DNA of 64,000 nt, from the NCBI GenBank assembly GCA_900768185.1, contig CAAGCB010000009.1:1-64000 (forward strand). Reading direction: 5' to 3'. Positions within the stretch are counted from its first letter, which is position 1, and each line of letters begins with the position of its first letter. Origin of the DNA: Alphaproteobacteria bacterium. GTDB lineage: Bacteria; Pseudomonadota; Alphaproteobacteria; CAAGCB01; CAG-977. Made by a program: the position numbers and the translations under genes. Below the pieces are notes generated by a model that was given only the letters and a program-made list of their open reading frames with translations, was not told the DNA's origin and made no database searches. This document shows, one piece after another, positions 33,789 to 42,362 of the stretch.

Positions 33789-34991
33789 ATGCTGTCTTCC
33801 CCGTTTGACGTGTTCGGAATATTGGCGGAACGCCTGCAACAGGCGGACGCGTCCGTTTTGACGGGATACGGTTTGGCGCTGGGCGGAGTGCCGCTGCTGG
33901 TCGTGTTCGTCAGGGCGGCGGCGAAGGCGATGTCCCGCAATCTGTCGGGCGGCGGCGCGGACGCGCCGTCCGGTGGAAACGGCGAGTCGGGCGACGAATC
34001 GGGGGGCGGCGCGGGCGGCGACGGCGATTCCGAACGCCAAAGCGAAAAAAACAAAGAGGAAGAACGTCAAAAAACGCAAGACCAGCTGAAAGAGCTGTTT
34101 GACCTGTTCAACGATTCCAAACGCGAAAAAAACGACCGTTCAAAAAACGAAAAGGAAGAAGAAAAACTGGGCGAAAAACGCCAAAAATTCGAAAAGCTTA
34201 AGGAAAAATACGCCGAAATGGCGGGACAAATCGCCGATATGATCGAAAAACGGCTGACGCCCGCGCAAATGGCGCGCGCGCTGATTTCCCGAACGACGGA
34301 GCAGATTCCGGAAATCGAATTGCAATCGCTGATCGACGCGATGTCCGCTTTTCTGCGGAAAAACGGCGAGCCGGAAATCCATACGGGCGTCATCGGAGTC
34401 GATCCGCTGTTTGAACAGCGCGGGGCGCTCAGCGCCTTGAAACGCGGGGACTTTGCGTTCGTTTTGGATTTTTTGGAATCTCAAGCCGCCGAAGAACTGG
34501 ATAAAGCCGGAAATTCGCATCGTGCCGACGTAAAGCGTCCCGCGTTGAAACGGGCGGCGGATTTGTACCGCGCGATCGGCGTTCTGGCGCGTCCCGTTGA
34601 TGCCGAAAAAAGTTTCGACGCGCTGAAAAAATCGCGCGAAACAGATGAAAACGACCTGTTGACCCAAGCTTTGATCGCCCGCGCCTATTACGAAAGCGGC
34701 AAGTCCGAAAAGGCGGTCGAAATACTTGATGCCGTCGCGCGATCGGATCGGGGCGGGGCGGCGACGCGGTACGCCCGCCGGACGGTTTCGGAAATCAGAA
34801 CGGAACTGGTGGCTTTCCACGCCGCGCGGATTCGCGAAAATTACGAAGACCGCCTGTCCGAAACCGAAGACAGGACGCGTTCGACGCTGGAAATGGACAT
34901 CGGTGCGAAAAAACGCGCGCAGATCGGACGGGCGAACGCCCGATTCGCCGCGACGAACGCGCGCGAACGCGACGAACGCGCGCCGGCGTAG
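33789..34991 (+). CDS. Membrane-anchored coiled-coil protein of unknown function
   Basis: 400 aa. One N-terminal transmembrane segment (about 26-46, GLALGGVPLLVVFVRAA), a Gly/Ser/Asp/Glu-rich flexible linker (about 52-80), a highly charged coiled coil (about 85-155), and a helical TPR-like C-terminal half (SVD-like ARAYYESGKSEKAVEILDA). No family recognised. AAGGAAA precedes ATG 33789. It converges on the LRAT-like gene with a 4-bp gap between stops, so the two are neighbours but not cotranscribed. Confidence 0.75.
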   Translation: MLSSPFDVFGILAERLQQADASVLTGYGLALGGVPLLVVFVRAAAKAMSRNLSGGGADAPSGGNGESGDESGGGAGGDGDSERQSEKNKEEERQKTQDQLKELFDLFNDSKREKNDRSKNEKEEEKLGEKRQKFEKLKEKYAEMAGQIADMIEKRLTPAQMARALISRTTEQIPEIELQSLIDAMSAFLRKNGEPEIHTGVIGVDPLFEQRGALSALKRGDFAFVLDFLESQAAEELDKAGNSHRADVKRPALKRAADLYRAIGVLARPVDAEKSFDALKKSRETDENDLLTQALIARAYYESGKSEKAVEILDAVARSDRGGAATRYARRTVSEIRTELVAFHAARIRENYEDRLSETEDRTRSTLEMDIGAKKRAQIGRANARFAATNARERDERAPA

Positions 34992-34995
34992 GCTT

Positions 34996-35568
34996 TTATT
35001 CGAATTTGACGGGACGCCAGTTGAATTTTTTTGCGGGCGCGGGAGCCGGTTTGCGCATGATAAAACGCGCTAGCCGTTTTAACAGCGGCGTTTTTTTGCG
35101 TAATTCCTCCTGATGCGTCAGAATGACGTCTTCCAGCTGGGCGAAAGACACGACATCGTTTTCGAAATTCCCCGTGATGCACCCCGTCGTAAAGCGGTGG
35201 CAGTTGTTGAACAGCACGTTGTAAGGCGTCCGCTTGTCGACCTTTTTTTTCGCGCGTTTGGCGACGGCGTCAGATGTCAGCGGTTCGTCCGTGTCGCCGT
35301 AGCACGCGACGTATATCCGGTTGGATTTCGGATTCGTTCCGGGCGGAAAAAAGCTTTGTTCGTTTTCGACCTTGATTTGGCTGTGTCGGTTCAGTCCGAC
35401 AATTTTCCCGTCGCCGATATAAACGCCCGTATGTTCCAGCAGGACGCCCAGATCGCATTTCAAAATGCACCCTCTGACCGGCGTGATTTCCGGTTTTTGA
35501 AAAGTTTTGGCATGTCTGCGTCTGAAATTTTTACGCAACATGACGATGAAACGGCGACGCTTGTTCAT
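34996..35568 (-). CDS. LRAT-like (NlpC/P60 superfamily, permuted) cysteine hydrolase
   Basis: 190 aa. Basic N-terminus, then the LRAT-type core: His46 in LEHTGVYIGDGKIVGL and Cys123 in FNNCHRFTTGC, the arrangement of H-rev107/LRAT hydrolases and acyltransferases. The second histidine usual 12 residues after the first is Gly58; His62 is near. ATG 35568 has AGAGGG upstream; a much longer open frame reaching into potA on the opposite strand is rejected. The basic tails (KKK, KRLARF) may bind membrane. Substrate unknown, lipid or peptide acyl groups are the family options. Confidence 0.8.
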   Translation of the reverse strand: MNKRRRFIVMLRKNFRRRHAKTFQKPEITPVRGCILKCDLGVLLEHTGVYIGDGKIVGLNRHSQIKVENEQSFFPPGTNPKSNRIYVACYGDTDEPLTSDAVAKRAKKKVDKRTPYNVLFNNCHRFTTGCITGNFENDVVSFAQLEDVILTHQEELRKKTPLLKRLARFIMRKPAPAPAKKFNWRPVKFE

Positions 35569-35707
35569 TTTTGCCCTCTGATAAAACCGAAGCCGTATTT
35601 TATCCGGTTTTCCGGTTTTTAAAAGCGGTTTTGCAAAAAACTTCTTTTTCGAAACGCGCAGATAATATATAAGTCGGAAAGGTAAGCTTCTTGTAAAGGA
35701 CAGCGCT

Positions 35708-36820
35708 ATGGAAAATACGCCCGCCCCCCTGTTGGAACTGAAAAACGTCACAAAGTTTTTCGGGGCGAACAAAGTTTTGGACGATATCGATTTGCAGGTC
35801 AACGACGGCGAGTTCCTGACCCTGTTGGGACCGTCGGGGTGCGGCAAAACGACGACGCTGCGGCTGATCGCGGGCTTTGAACGCCCGACGACGGGCAAAA
35901 TCGTGATGAACGGCAAGGAAATATCCCGCGTGCCGCCGAATCGCCGCGCCGTCAATATGGTTTTTCAGCAGTATGCCCTGTTTCCGCATATGACCGTGTT
36001 TGACAACGTGGCTTTCGGGTTGAAAATGAAAGGCTTGCCCAAGAACGAAATCGAAGCCGAAGTCTTTTCCGCGCTGGAAAAGGTTAAAATGAACATGTTT
36101 TCCGTGCGCTATCCGTCCGAACTGTCCAGCGGGCAGCAACAACGCGTCGCCATCGCGCGGGCGTTCGTGAATAATCCGAAAATCCTGCTGTTGGACGAGC
36201 CGTTGTCGGCTTTGGACTATCGTCTGCGTCAGGAAATGCAGATCGAACTGAAAGAACTGCAACGCGCGCTGGGTATGACGTTCGTGTATGTCACCCACGA
36301 TCAGGAGGAGGCGCTCGCCATGTCCGATCGCGTCGCCGTTTTGAACGAAGGCATGGTTGAGCAGGTCGGCACGCCCATTCAAATTTATGAAGAGCCGAAA
36401 AACATGTTCGTCGCTAAATTCGTCGGCGAAATCAACATCTTCAACGGCATGGTCATCAAAGTCGGGGAAAGCGATTTCGACACGATCGTCGAAGGCATGT
36501 TCTACCGTCTGCGCAAGCCTTCGACGTTCGATGTCGCGCGCGGTTCGAAAATCAAAGTGCTTTTGCGTCCCGAAGACATGGTCGTCAGCAAGGTTGACGA
36601 TCCCGAAGCCGAAGCGCCCGAAAACGCCCTGCGCGGCGTCATCAGCTTTCTGGTCTACAAGGGACGCACGATCGATTTGTGGATCCGGACGGCGGGCGGC
36701 AATATGGTGATGGCGACGCAGTTTTTCAACGAAGACGACCCCGATATCATCTACGCGGTCGACGATGTCGTGAATGTCAGCTGGATCAAGGATTGGGAGG
36801 TCATTCTGCCCGATGCTTAA
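35708..36820 (+). CDS. potA: Spermidine/putrescine ABC transporter ATPase PotA
   Basis: 370 aa. Walker A GPSGCGKTT, Q-loop QQYALFPHMTVFDNVAFG, signature LSSGQQQRVAIARAF and Walker B ILLLDEPLSALD, followed by a C-terminal TOBE-type domain (KVLLRPEDMVV). Powers polyamine import with PotB and PotC. A GATAATATATAA box lies about 50 nt upstream, possibly part of the promoter. It overlaps potB by 8 nt. Confidence 0.92.
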   Translation: MENTPAPLLELKNVTKFFGANKVLDDIDLQVNDGEFLTLLGPSGCGKTTTLRLIAGFERPTTGKIVMNGKEISRVPPNRRAVNMVFQQYALFPHMTVFDNVAFGLKMKGLPKNEIEAEVFSALEKVKMNMFSVRYPSELSSGQQQRVAIARAFVNNPKILLLDEPLSALDYRLRQEMQIELKELQRALGMTFVYVTHDQEEALAMSDRVAVLNEGMVEQVGTPIQIYEEPKNMFVAKFVGEINIFNGMVIKVGESDFDTIVEGMFYRLRKPSTFDVARGSKIKVLLRPEDMVVSKVDDPEAEAPENALRGVISFLVYKGRTIDLWIRTAGGNMVMATQFFNEDDPDIIYAVDDVVNVSWIKDWEVILPDA

Positions 36821-37676
36821 ATCCGCGGACAATTTCTGCCGTCAGGCGGTTCTGTATTTCATCTTCATTTGGTTCGGGCTGATGGTGTTCGCGCCGAACC
36901 TGCTGGTTTTGCTGGCAAGCTTTCTGACCCGCGACCCCGTGTGGTACCTGCGTTTGCCGCTGAATTTGCAAAACTACGCGGCGCTGGGCGATCCGCAGTT
37001 GCTGTCCGTCATTTTGAAATCGCTGAATCTGGCGTTTTGCACGACGCTGTTCTGTCTGTTGGTCGCGTATCCGTTCACCTATTTCATCGCGCGGTTCGCC
37101 AAAGAACGCCGCGCGTTGTTTCTGATGCTGATCATCGTGCCGTTTTGGACGAATTCCCTGATGCGCAACTATGCTTTGATTACGATCTTGGGTGAAAACG
37201 GCATTTTGAACGCTTTTTTGTTAAAACATGGCGTTATCGGCGCGCCGCTGAAACTGTTGAACACGGATCTGGCGGTGTTCGTCGGCATGACGTACACGTT
37301 GCTGCCTTTTATGATTTTGCCGATTTACGCCGTTTTGGATAAAATCGACCGCGCCGTGTTGGAAGCCGCTCACGATTTGGGCGCGGGACCTTACGCCGCG
37401 TTTTCCCGCGTGATCGTTCCCGTCAGCGCGCCGGGGATCGTCGCGGGGTGCATCATGGTCTTTTTGCCGGCTTTGACGCTGTTCTATGTGTCCGATATTT
37501 TGGGCGGCGCCGATTCCGTCGTTCTGGGCAGCGTGATCCGCGATCGGTTTATGGTTGTCAAGGATTGGCCCGTCGGCGCGGCGATCAACGTCGGTTTGAC
37601 GGTGTTCATGCTGTTTTTACTGCATCTGTATTACAAAAGCGGCAATTCCGTTGATCAGGAGCAGCCGATATGGTGA
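36813..37676 (+). CDS. potB: Spermidine/putrescine ABC transporter permease PotB
   Basis: 287 aa, about six transmembrane helices. The permease EAA-type loop reads LEAAHDLGAGPYAAFSRVIVPVSAPGIVAG. ATG 36813 lies inside the potA end. Forms the channel with PotC. Overlaps potC by 7 nt. Confidence 0.92.
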   Translation: MLKSADNFCRQAVLYFIFIWFGLMVFAPNLLVLLASFLTRDPVWYLRLPLNLQNYAALGDPQLLSVILKSLNLAFCTTLFCLLVAYPFTYFIARFAKERRALFLMLIIVPFWTNSLMRNYALITILGENGILNAFLLKHGVIGAPLKLLNTDLAVFVGMTYTLLPFMILPIYAVLDKIDRAVLEAAHDLGAGPYAAFSRVIVPVSAPGIVAGCIMVFLPALTLFYVSDILGGADSVVLGSVIRDRFMVVKDWPVGAAINVGLTVFMLFLLHLYYKSGNSVDQEQPIW

Positions 37677-38440
37677 AAAATCTGCCGAAATACCTGTATG
37701 TCGCCGCCGTTTATCTGGTTCTGTACCTGCCGCTTTTCGTGACGATCGTTTTTTCGTTCAACGATTCGGCGTCGACGGACGCTTGGCACGGATTTACGCT
37801 GAAATGGTATGAAAGCCTGTTTTCCGACACGGCGCTGATCCGGTCGGCTTTCCGTTCGCTGTTTCTGGCGGCGGCGGCGGCGACGACGTCGACCGTTGTC
37901 GGAACGATCATGGCGATCGCTTTGCACCGTTACCGTTTTATCGGACAACGGGTCGTGTACGGATCGTTGTCCGTGATTATGCTGTCCCCCGAAATCATAC
38001 AAGGGATTTCGCTGGTGATGATTTTCGTGATTTTGGGCGTGCCGCTGGGCTTTGCGACGTTGCTTTTGTCCCATACGGTTTTTTGTTTCCCGTTCGTGAC
38101 CGTGACGGTTCTGGCGCGGTTGAAAGGCGTTAATCGCAATTTGGCGGAAGCGGGGGCTGATTTGGGCGCGTCGGACATCGATATCGCGCGCTTTATCCTG
38201 ATACCGCAAATTCTTCCCGCCGTTTTCGCCGGCTGGCTGATGAGCTTTACGCTGTCCGTCGACGATGTGATCGTCAGCTTTTTCGTCAGCGGAAAAGACT
38301 ACGAAATCCTGCCGCTGAAGATTTATTCGCTGGTGCAAACGGGGATTCAGCCCGACGTGAACGCGTTGTGCGCGGCAATGTTTTTCGCGACGTTCGCCGT
38401 TGTGATGCTGTCCTATCGTCTGGTGCGGAACAGGAAATGA
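37670..38440 (+). CDS. potC: Spermidine/putrescine ABC transporter permease PotC
   Basis: 256 aa, about six helices, with the loop LAEAGADLGASDIDIARFILIPQILPAVFAGW. Second permease of the polyamine importer. The periplasmic binding protein PotD is not next to it, neither upstream nor downstream, so it must be encoded elsewhere or replaced. Confidence 0.92.
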   Translation: MVKNLPKYLYVAAVYLVLYLPLFVTIVFSFNDSASTDAWHGFTLKWYESLFSDTALIRSAFRSLFLAAAAATTSTVVGTIMAIALHRYRFIGQRVVYGSLSVIMLSPEIIQGISLVMIFVILGVPLGFATLLLSHTVFCFPFVTVTVLARLKGVNRNLAEAGADLGASDIDIARFILIPQILPAVFAGWLMSFTLSVDDVIVSFFVSGKDYEILPLKIYSLVQTGIQPDVNALCAAMFFATFAVVMLSYRLVRNRK

Positions 38441-38535
38441 AATAGGGACGCTTTAATCTTTGCGCGACCGGCTTTAACGCTTTACAATATATTTACCTGT
38501 TGCTAGGATAATCCGATAAACTAAGGATCATAAGG

Positions 38536-38557
38536 CGACCTTCGGGGCGTTTTTTTA
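38536..38557 (+). terminator. Possible terminator after potC
   Basis: CGACC-TTCG-GGGCG-like stem (one mismatch) followed by seven T (38550-38556). Weak stem; supports the end of the pot transcript before the DUF47 gene. Confidence 0.4.
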
Positions 38558-38574
38558 TGCGATGGGGAATCAAA

Positions 38575-39237
38575 ATGAATTTATCCAAAGGCTTGTCCAT
38601 GTTTTACAGCAGTCGCGCGCTGGAAAACAAAATTGACGAATTTCTTGACCGTATTTCCGAAGCGGGACTGATTTATAAAAAAGCGATTCATGTGTTTTTG
38701 GAACACGGCGTGACCGAGGATTTCGTTACCCACGCCGAACAGATCGGGCATATCGAAAGCCGCGCGGACGAACTGCGCCGCGAAATCGAAACGGGACTGT
38801 ACGAACAAAACCTGATTCCCGATTTGCGCGCCGACGTGCTGAGTTTGGTCGAAGATCTGGACGCCATTTTGAACGCTTACGACGCCAGCGGATACCGTTT
38901 CACGATTGAACAGCCCGTGTTTCCCGCGACTCTGCACCCCGACGTTCTGGCAATCGTCGAATCTGTCACCAATTCGGTCGAGCAGATCACGATCGCCGCG
39001 CGCACGTTTTTCCGCGATTTCAATTCCTGCCGCGATTATATCCACAAAGTCCGATTCTACGAAAGCGAAGCCGACCGCATCAGCACGAAAATCAAACGCG
39101 CCGTTTATTCGTCGGATCTGCCGCTGGCGAACAAAATGCATGTGTGCAGTTTCGTTGAAATGATCGACAATCTGGCGGATATGGCGGAAGACATCACCGA
39201 CAAGCTGGCGATTTACGTTATCAAACGCGACAACTGA
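38575..39237 (+). CDS. DUF47/PhoU-like regulator of PiT transporter
   Basis: 220 aa, all helical. Start at ATG 38575 with GGGGAA upstream. Pattern of two PhoU-like bundles (VTEDFVTHAEQIGHIESRADELRREIE and FYESEADRISTKIKRAVYSSD). DUF47 proteins are found beside PiT phosphate transporters and modulate them; here the pit gene begins 14 nt downstream, so one operon. Confidence 0.9.
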   Translation: MNLSKGLSMFYSSRALENKIDEFLDRISEAGLIYKKAIHVFLEHGVTEDFVTHAEQIGHIESRADELRREIETGLYEQNLIPDLRADVLSLVEDLDAILNAYDASGYRFTIEQPVFPATLHPDVLAIVESVTNSVEQITIAARTFFRDFNSCRDYIHKVRFYESEADRISTKIKRAVYSSDLPLANKMHVCSFVEMIDNLADMAEDITDKLAIYVIKRDN

Positions 39238-39251
39238 CCGCGGGGGATCGA

Positions 39252-40772
39252 ATGGGTACTTCGGGCATAGTTTTCCTTTCCAGCGGGTTGTTTCTGGGGT
39301 GGTCTTTGGGCGCGAACGACGCCGCCAACATCTTCGGAACCGCCGTCAGCACCCGCATGGTCAAATTTAAAACTGCCGCAATCGTGTGCAGCGTCTTCAT
39401 CATGCTGGGCGCCGTCATCAGCGGTGTCGGCGCGGCGTACACTCTGGGCAGCCTGGGCGCGATCAACGCGATCGGCGGGGCGTTCGTGACGACGTTCGCC
39501 GCCGCGTTCACCGTCTATTCGATGATCAAGTGCGGCTTGCCCGTTTCCGTGTCCCAAGCCGTCGTCGGAGCCATTATCGGGTGGAACTGGTTCACCGATT
39601 CCGTGACCGACGTCAATTCGATCGTGCGGATCGCGTCGACGTGGGTGGCGTGTCCTTTGCTTGCCGCATCGTTCGCGGCGGTGTTGTACATGACTTTTAA
39701 AAAACTGCTGAGTTCCGTTAAAATTCATCTGCTTTACCGCGACGCCTGCACCCGCATGGCGATGATTTTGACGGGGGCGTTCGGCGCGTATTCTTTGGGC
39801 GCGAACAATATGGCGAACGTCGTCGGCGTGTTCGTTCCCGTCGCGCCGTTTTCGGAATTTTCGTTCGGCGCGCTTCATTTTTCCGCCGTTCAGCAGTTGT
39901 TTTTCGTCGGTTCCGTTGCGACGGCCGTCGGCGTTTTCACCTATTCGTACAAGGTGATGGGCACGGTCGGAAAAGGACTGATGCCGTTGTCCCCGTTTGC
40001 GGCTTGGGTTGTCGTTTTGGCGCAATCCATGGTGCTGTTCGTTTTTGCGTCCGAAGGGCTGGAATATTTTCTGGCGTCGCATAATTTGCCCGTTATTCCG
40101 CTGGTTCCCGTTTCGTCGACCCAAGCCGTCGTCGGCGCGGTGATCGGCATCGGTCTGTGCAAAGGCGCGGCAAGCAGCATTAAATGGAGCGTCGTCGGAC
40201 GCATCGTCTGCGGCTGGGTGATTACGCCCGTCATCGCGGCGGTGATTTGCTTCTTTTCGCTGTTTTTTATGCAAAACGTGTTCAACCAGCGCGTTTATGT
40301 GCCGAAAACCTATCTGATGTCGGAAAAGGTCTATAACCGCATTGTCGCCGAAGGATTTTCCGCCGGAAAGCTCAGTACGCTGAAAGGCGAACGCTATGCT
40401 TCGGGCGTCGAATTTATTCACGCCGTCGAAAACAGGTTGGGCGGGCTGACGGGCGCGCAACAGCAGAAACTGCTTGATATCGCCGAAAATATCCGTATCG
40501 TGATTGATCCCGACAGAATCGACAATCTGGACAACCGTCTGTTTTCCGCCGATGAACTGGCGCAGATCAAGGAACTGTCCGGACAGCGTTTCAACTATCG
40601 CTGGGAATTGCAGGAGGCGATGGCGAAGACGGGGGCGAACTGGGCGTATAAACCCGCGACGATTTTGAACAAGCAGTACAATAAAATGCTGTCGCAAAAA
40701 ATGACGGTCATTGAAAATAATTTCATCGTCCGTTCGGATAAAAAGAAATTGAACGCTTGCGGTTGCGATTGA
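39252..40772 (+). CDS. Inorganic phosphate transporter, PiT family, with C-terminal extension
   Basis: 506 aa, about ten or eleven transmembrane helices. The two PiT signatures are GWSLGANDAANIFGTAVSTR near the N-terminus and YSLGANNMANVVGVF in the second half. H+- or Na+-coupled phosphate uptake. After the last helix (about residue 345) a soluble tail of about 155 residues follows, longer than in E. coli PitA; it has several helices and ends in CGCD. Confidence 0.92.
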   Translation: MGTSGIVFLSSGLFLGWSLGANDAANIFGTAVSTRMVKFKTAAIVCSVFIMLGAVISGVGAAYTLGSLGAINAIGGAFVTTFAAAFTVYSMIKCGLPVSVSQAVVGAIIGWNWFTDSVTDVNSIVRIASTWVACPLLAASFAAVLYMTFKKLLSSVKIHLLYRDACTRMAMILTGAFGAYSLGANNMANVVGVFVPVAPFSEFSFGALHFSAVQQLFFVGSVATAVGVFTYSYKVMGTVGKGLMPLSPFAAWVVVLAQSMVLFVFASEGLEYFLASHNLPVIPLVPVSSTQAVVGAVIGIGLCKGAASSIKWSVVGRIVCGWVITPVIAAVICFFSLFFMQNVFNQRVYVPKTYLMSEKVYNRIVAEGFSAGKLSTLKGERYASGVEFIHAVENRLGGLTGAQQQKLLDIAENIRIVIDPDRIDNLDNRLFSADELAQIKELSGQRFNYRWELQEAMAKTGANWAYKPATILNKQYNKMLSQKMTVIENNFIVRSDKKKLNACGCD

Positions 40773-40794
40773 TTTTTCGTTGCCGGATAACAAA

Positions 40795-40833
40795 AAAATC
40801 CCCTCGCGCGTTTTGATGCCGCAAGGGGATTTT
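40795..40833. terminator. Bidirectional terminator between pit and rnhA
   Basis: AAAATCCCCT (40795-40804) and AGGGGATTTT (40824-40833) form a 10-bp stem with inner GC pairing and A/T runs on both sides. Serves the convergent pit and rnhA genes. Confidence 0.75.
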
Positions 40834-40916
40834 GTTTTCGTTTCGAGCAAAGAACGCATTAAAGCGCGCCTGTGAAAAGAAACAAAAAAACAATCGAAAA
40901 AGGGCGCGCGACCGGA

Positions 40917-41363
40917 TTATTTCAGCATGTCGCGCAAATGGGCGATGGCGGATCGCGCCAACGCGTCGCACCGTTCGTTTTCAGGGTGACCGGCATGCCC
41001 TTTGACCCAATGCCAGCGCAGAACGTGGCGTTTGTTCAGATGATAGATTTCCTGCCATAAATCGCTGTTTTTAACGGGCTTTTTATCGGCGGTTCTCCAG
41101 CTGTTCGCGACCCAGCCCGCCAGCCATTCGGTCGCGCCCTTCATCACATACTGGCTGTCGGTGTACACGTCGGCTTCGCATTCGGATTTCAGCAGGGTCA
41201 GCGCGTTGATGACCGCCTTTAATTCCATGCGGTTGTTGGTCGTCGCTTCTTCGGCGCCGCTGATTTCCTTTTCGTTTTCCTTGTAACGCAAAACCGCGCC
41301 CCAGCCGCCCAGACCGGGGTTGCCGCTGCACGCGCCGTCCGTGTAAATTTCAACCTTTTTCAT
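40917..41363 (-). CDS. rnhA: Ribonuclease HI
   Basis: 148 aa. Degrades RNA in RNA-DNA hybrids. Catalytic carboxylates Asp9 (YTDGACSGNPG), Glu47 (RMELKAV), Asp69 (YTDSQYV) and Asp133 (NERCDALA) are all present, with His in KGHAGHPENE. Start MKKVEIYTDG at 41363; a longer frame is rejected. Confidence 0.96.
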   Translation of the reverse strand: MKKVEIYTDGACSGNPGLGGWGAVLRYKENEKEISGAEEATTNNRMELKAVINALTLLKSECEADVYTDSQYVMKGATEWLAGWVANSWRTADKKPVKNSDLWQEIYHLNKRHVLRWHWVKGHAGHPENERCDALARSAIAHLRDMLK

Positions 41364-41447
41364 AACGGACAATCTGGCACGTTTCAAACGCAAAGTCGAG
41401 AGGATAATTGTTGCTTATCGACTTGCTTTTTAAACAAAAGGATTGAT

Positions 41448-42362
41448 ATGATTAAAAAAACTTTGGCGGGACGGACGATGGCTTTTCCTTTATTCACATT
41501 CGGCGGCATGTTTTACTGGGTGGATCGGCACAGCTACGCGGGCTGGCGGATTCAAGAATCGATCTGGTTGCGGCGATGCCGTTTGCTGGATCCGTTCAAT
41601 GTCAGACGCGCGTCGGGATCGTTTGAATTGTGTTACGACATGATGCTGTATTTTCTGCGCGCGTGGGAAGTCCCGCAGCCTCCGACCGAAGCCGCCGTCG
41701 TTATTCACGGGCTGTTTCAGCGTCCGGCGGGTTATGAAGCCATGATCCGCGGATTGAAAAAGAATTTCGAGCCGATTTTTTTCAGCTATCCCATGTTGCG
41801 GTTTGATTTGATGAAATCGGCGCGCGCGCTGAACGCCGTTTTGGACAGACGGCGGGACGTTTCCCGTTTTCATTTCGTCGCTGTCGGTTACGGCGGTCTG
41901 ATTTTGCGTCAGGCGGTCGCCATGAATCCGCCGTGGCTGAAAAAAACGGGGCGAACCGTTTTTATCGCCGTCCCGAATCAAGGGTGCGGTTTGGCTGAAA
42001 AATACCATGAAAAGTGGTGGTATTCGCGTTTGTTGGGGCAGGCGGGCGATGCCGTTTTGCCGAAAACGGTTTCCCTGTTGCCGTCGGTGAACGGCGATTT
42101 TGCCGTTATTTCGGGCGGCAGGGACGATGGCAAAGGCTATTTTTCAAAAATCAATGGCGATAACGACGGCATATTGAGTGTCGCGGAAACAAAATTGAAC
42201 GGCGCCAAAGAGGACTATCTGGTTATGGATTCGTCGCATTTTTCACTGCATCGCAACGAAAGGGTCATTTCCATGACGGACAGTTTTTTGGCGACGGGAC
42301 GGTTGGGACGCCGCCAGCGTATCCGCAAAGAGCAAAGTTATACGAATTTGTGGGACAATTAG
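41448..42362 (+). CDS. Alpha/beta-hydrolase-fold protein without catalytic serine
   Basis: 304 aa. The fold is indicated by VVIHGLFQRPAGY (oxyanion HG), the nucleophile-elbow region and the late GDNDGILSV and DSSHFSLHRN, as in PGAP1/lipase-like hydrolases. At the elbow the sequence is FVAVGYGGL (144-151), where GHSxGG would be expected, so the Ser position is Gly147. His and Asp seem kept. Probably a non-catalytic binding protein. Its stop overlaps the stop of mazG by a few bases (convergent). Confidence 0.75.
   Translation: MIKKTLAGRTMAFPLFTFGGMFYWVDRHSYAGWRIQESIWLRRCRLLDPFNVRRASGSFELCYDMMLYFLRAWEVPQPPTEAAVVIHGLFQRPAGYEAMIRGLKKNFEPIFFSYPMLRFDLMKSARALNAVLDRRRDVSRFHFVAVGYGGLILRQAVAMNPPWLKKTGRTVFIAVPNQGCGLAEKYHEKWWYSRLLGQAGDAVLPKTVSLLPSVNGDFAVISGGRDDGKGYFSKINGDNDGILSVAETKLNGAKEDYLVMDSSHFSLHRNERVISMTDSFLATGRLGRRQRIRKEQSYTNLWDN

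Noticed and set aside
34996..35955. Long frame extending the LRAT-like protein into potA on the opposite strand
   Set aside because: A well-placed ribosome binding site before ATG 35568 and lack of similarity in the extension.
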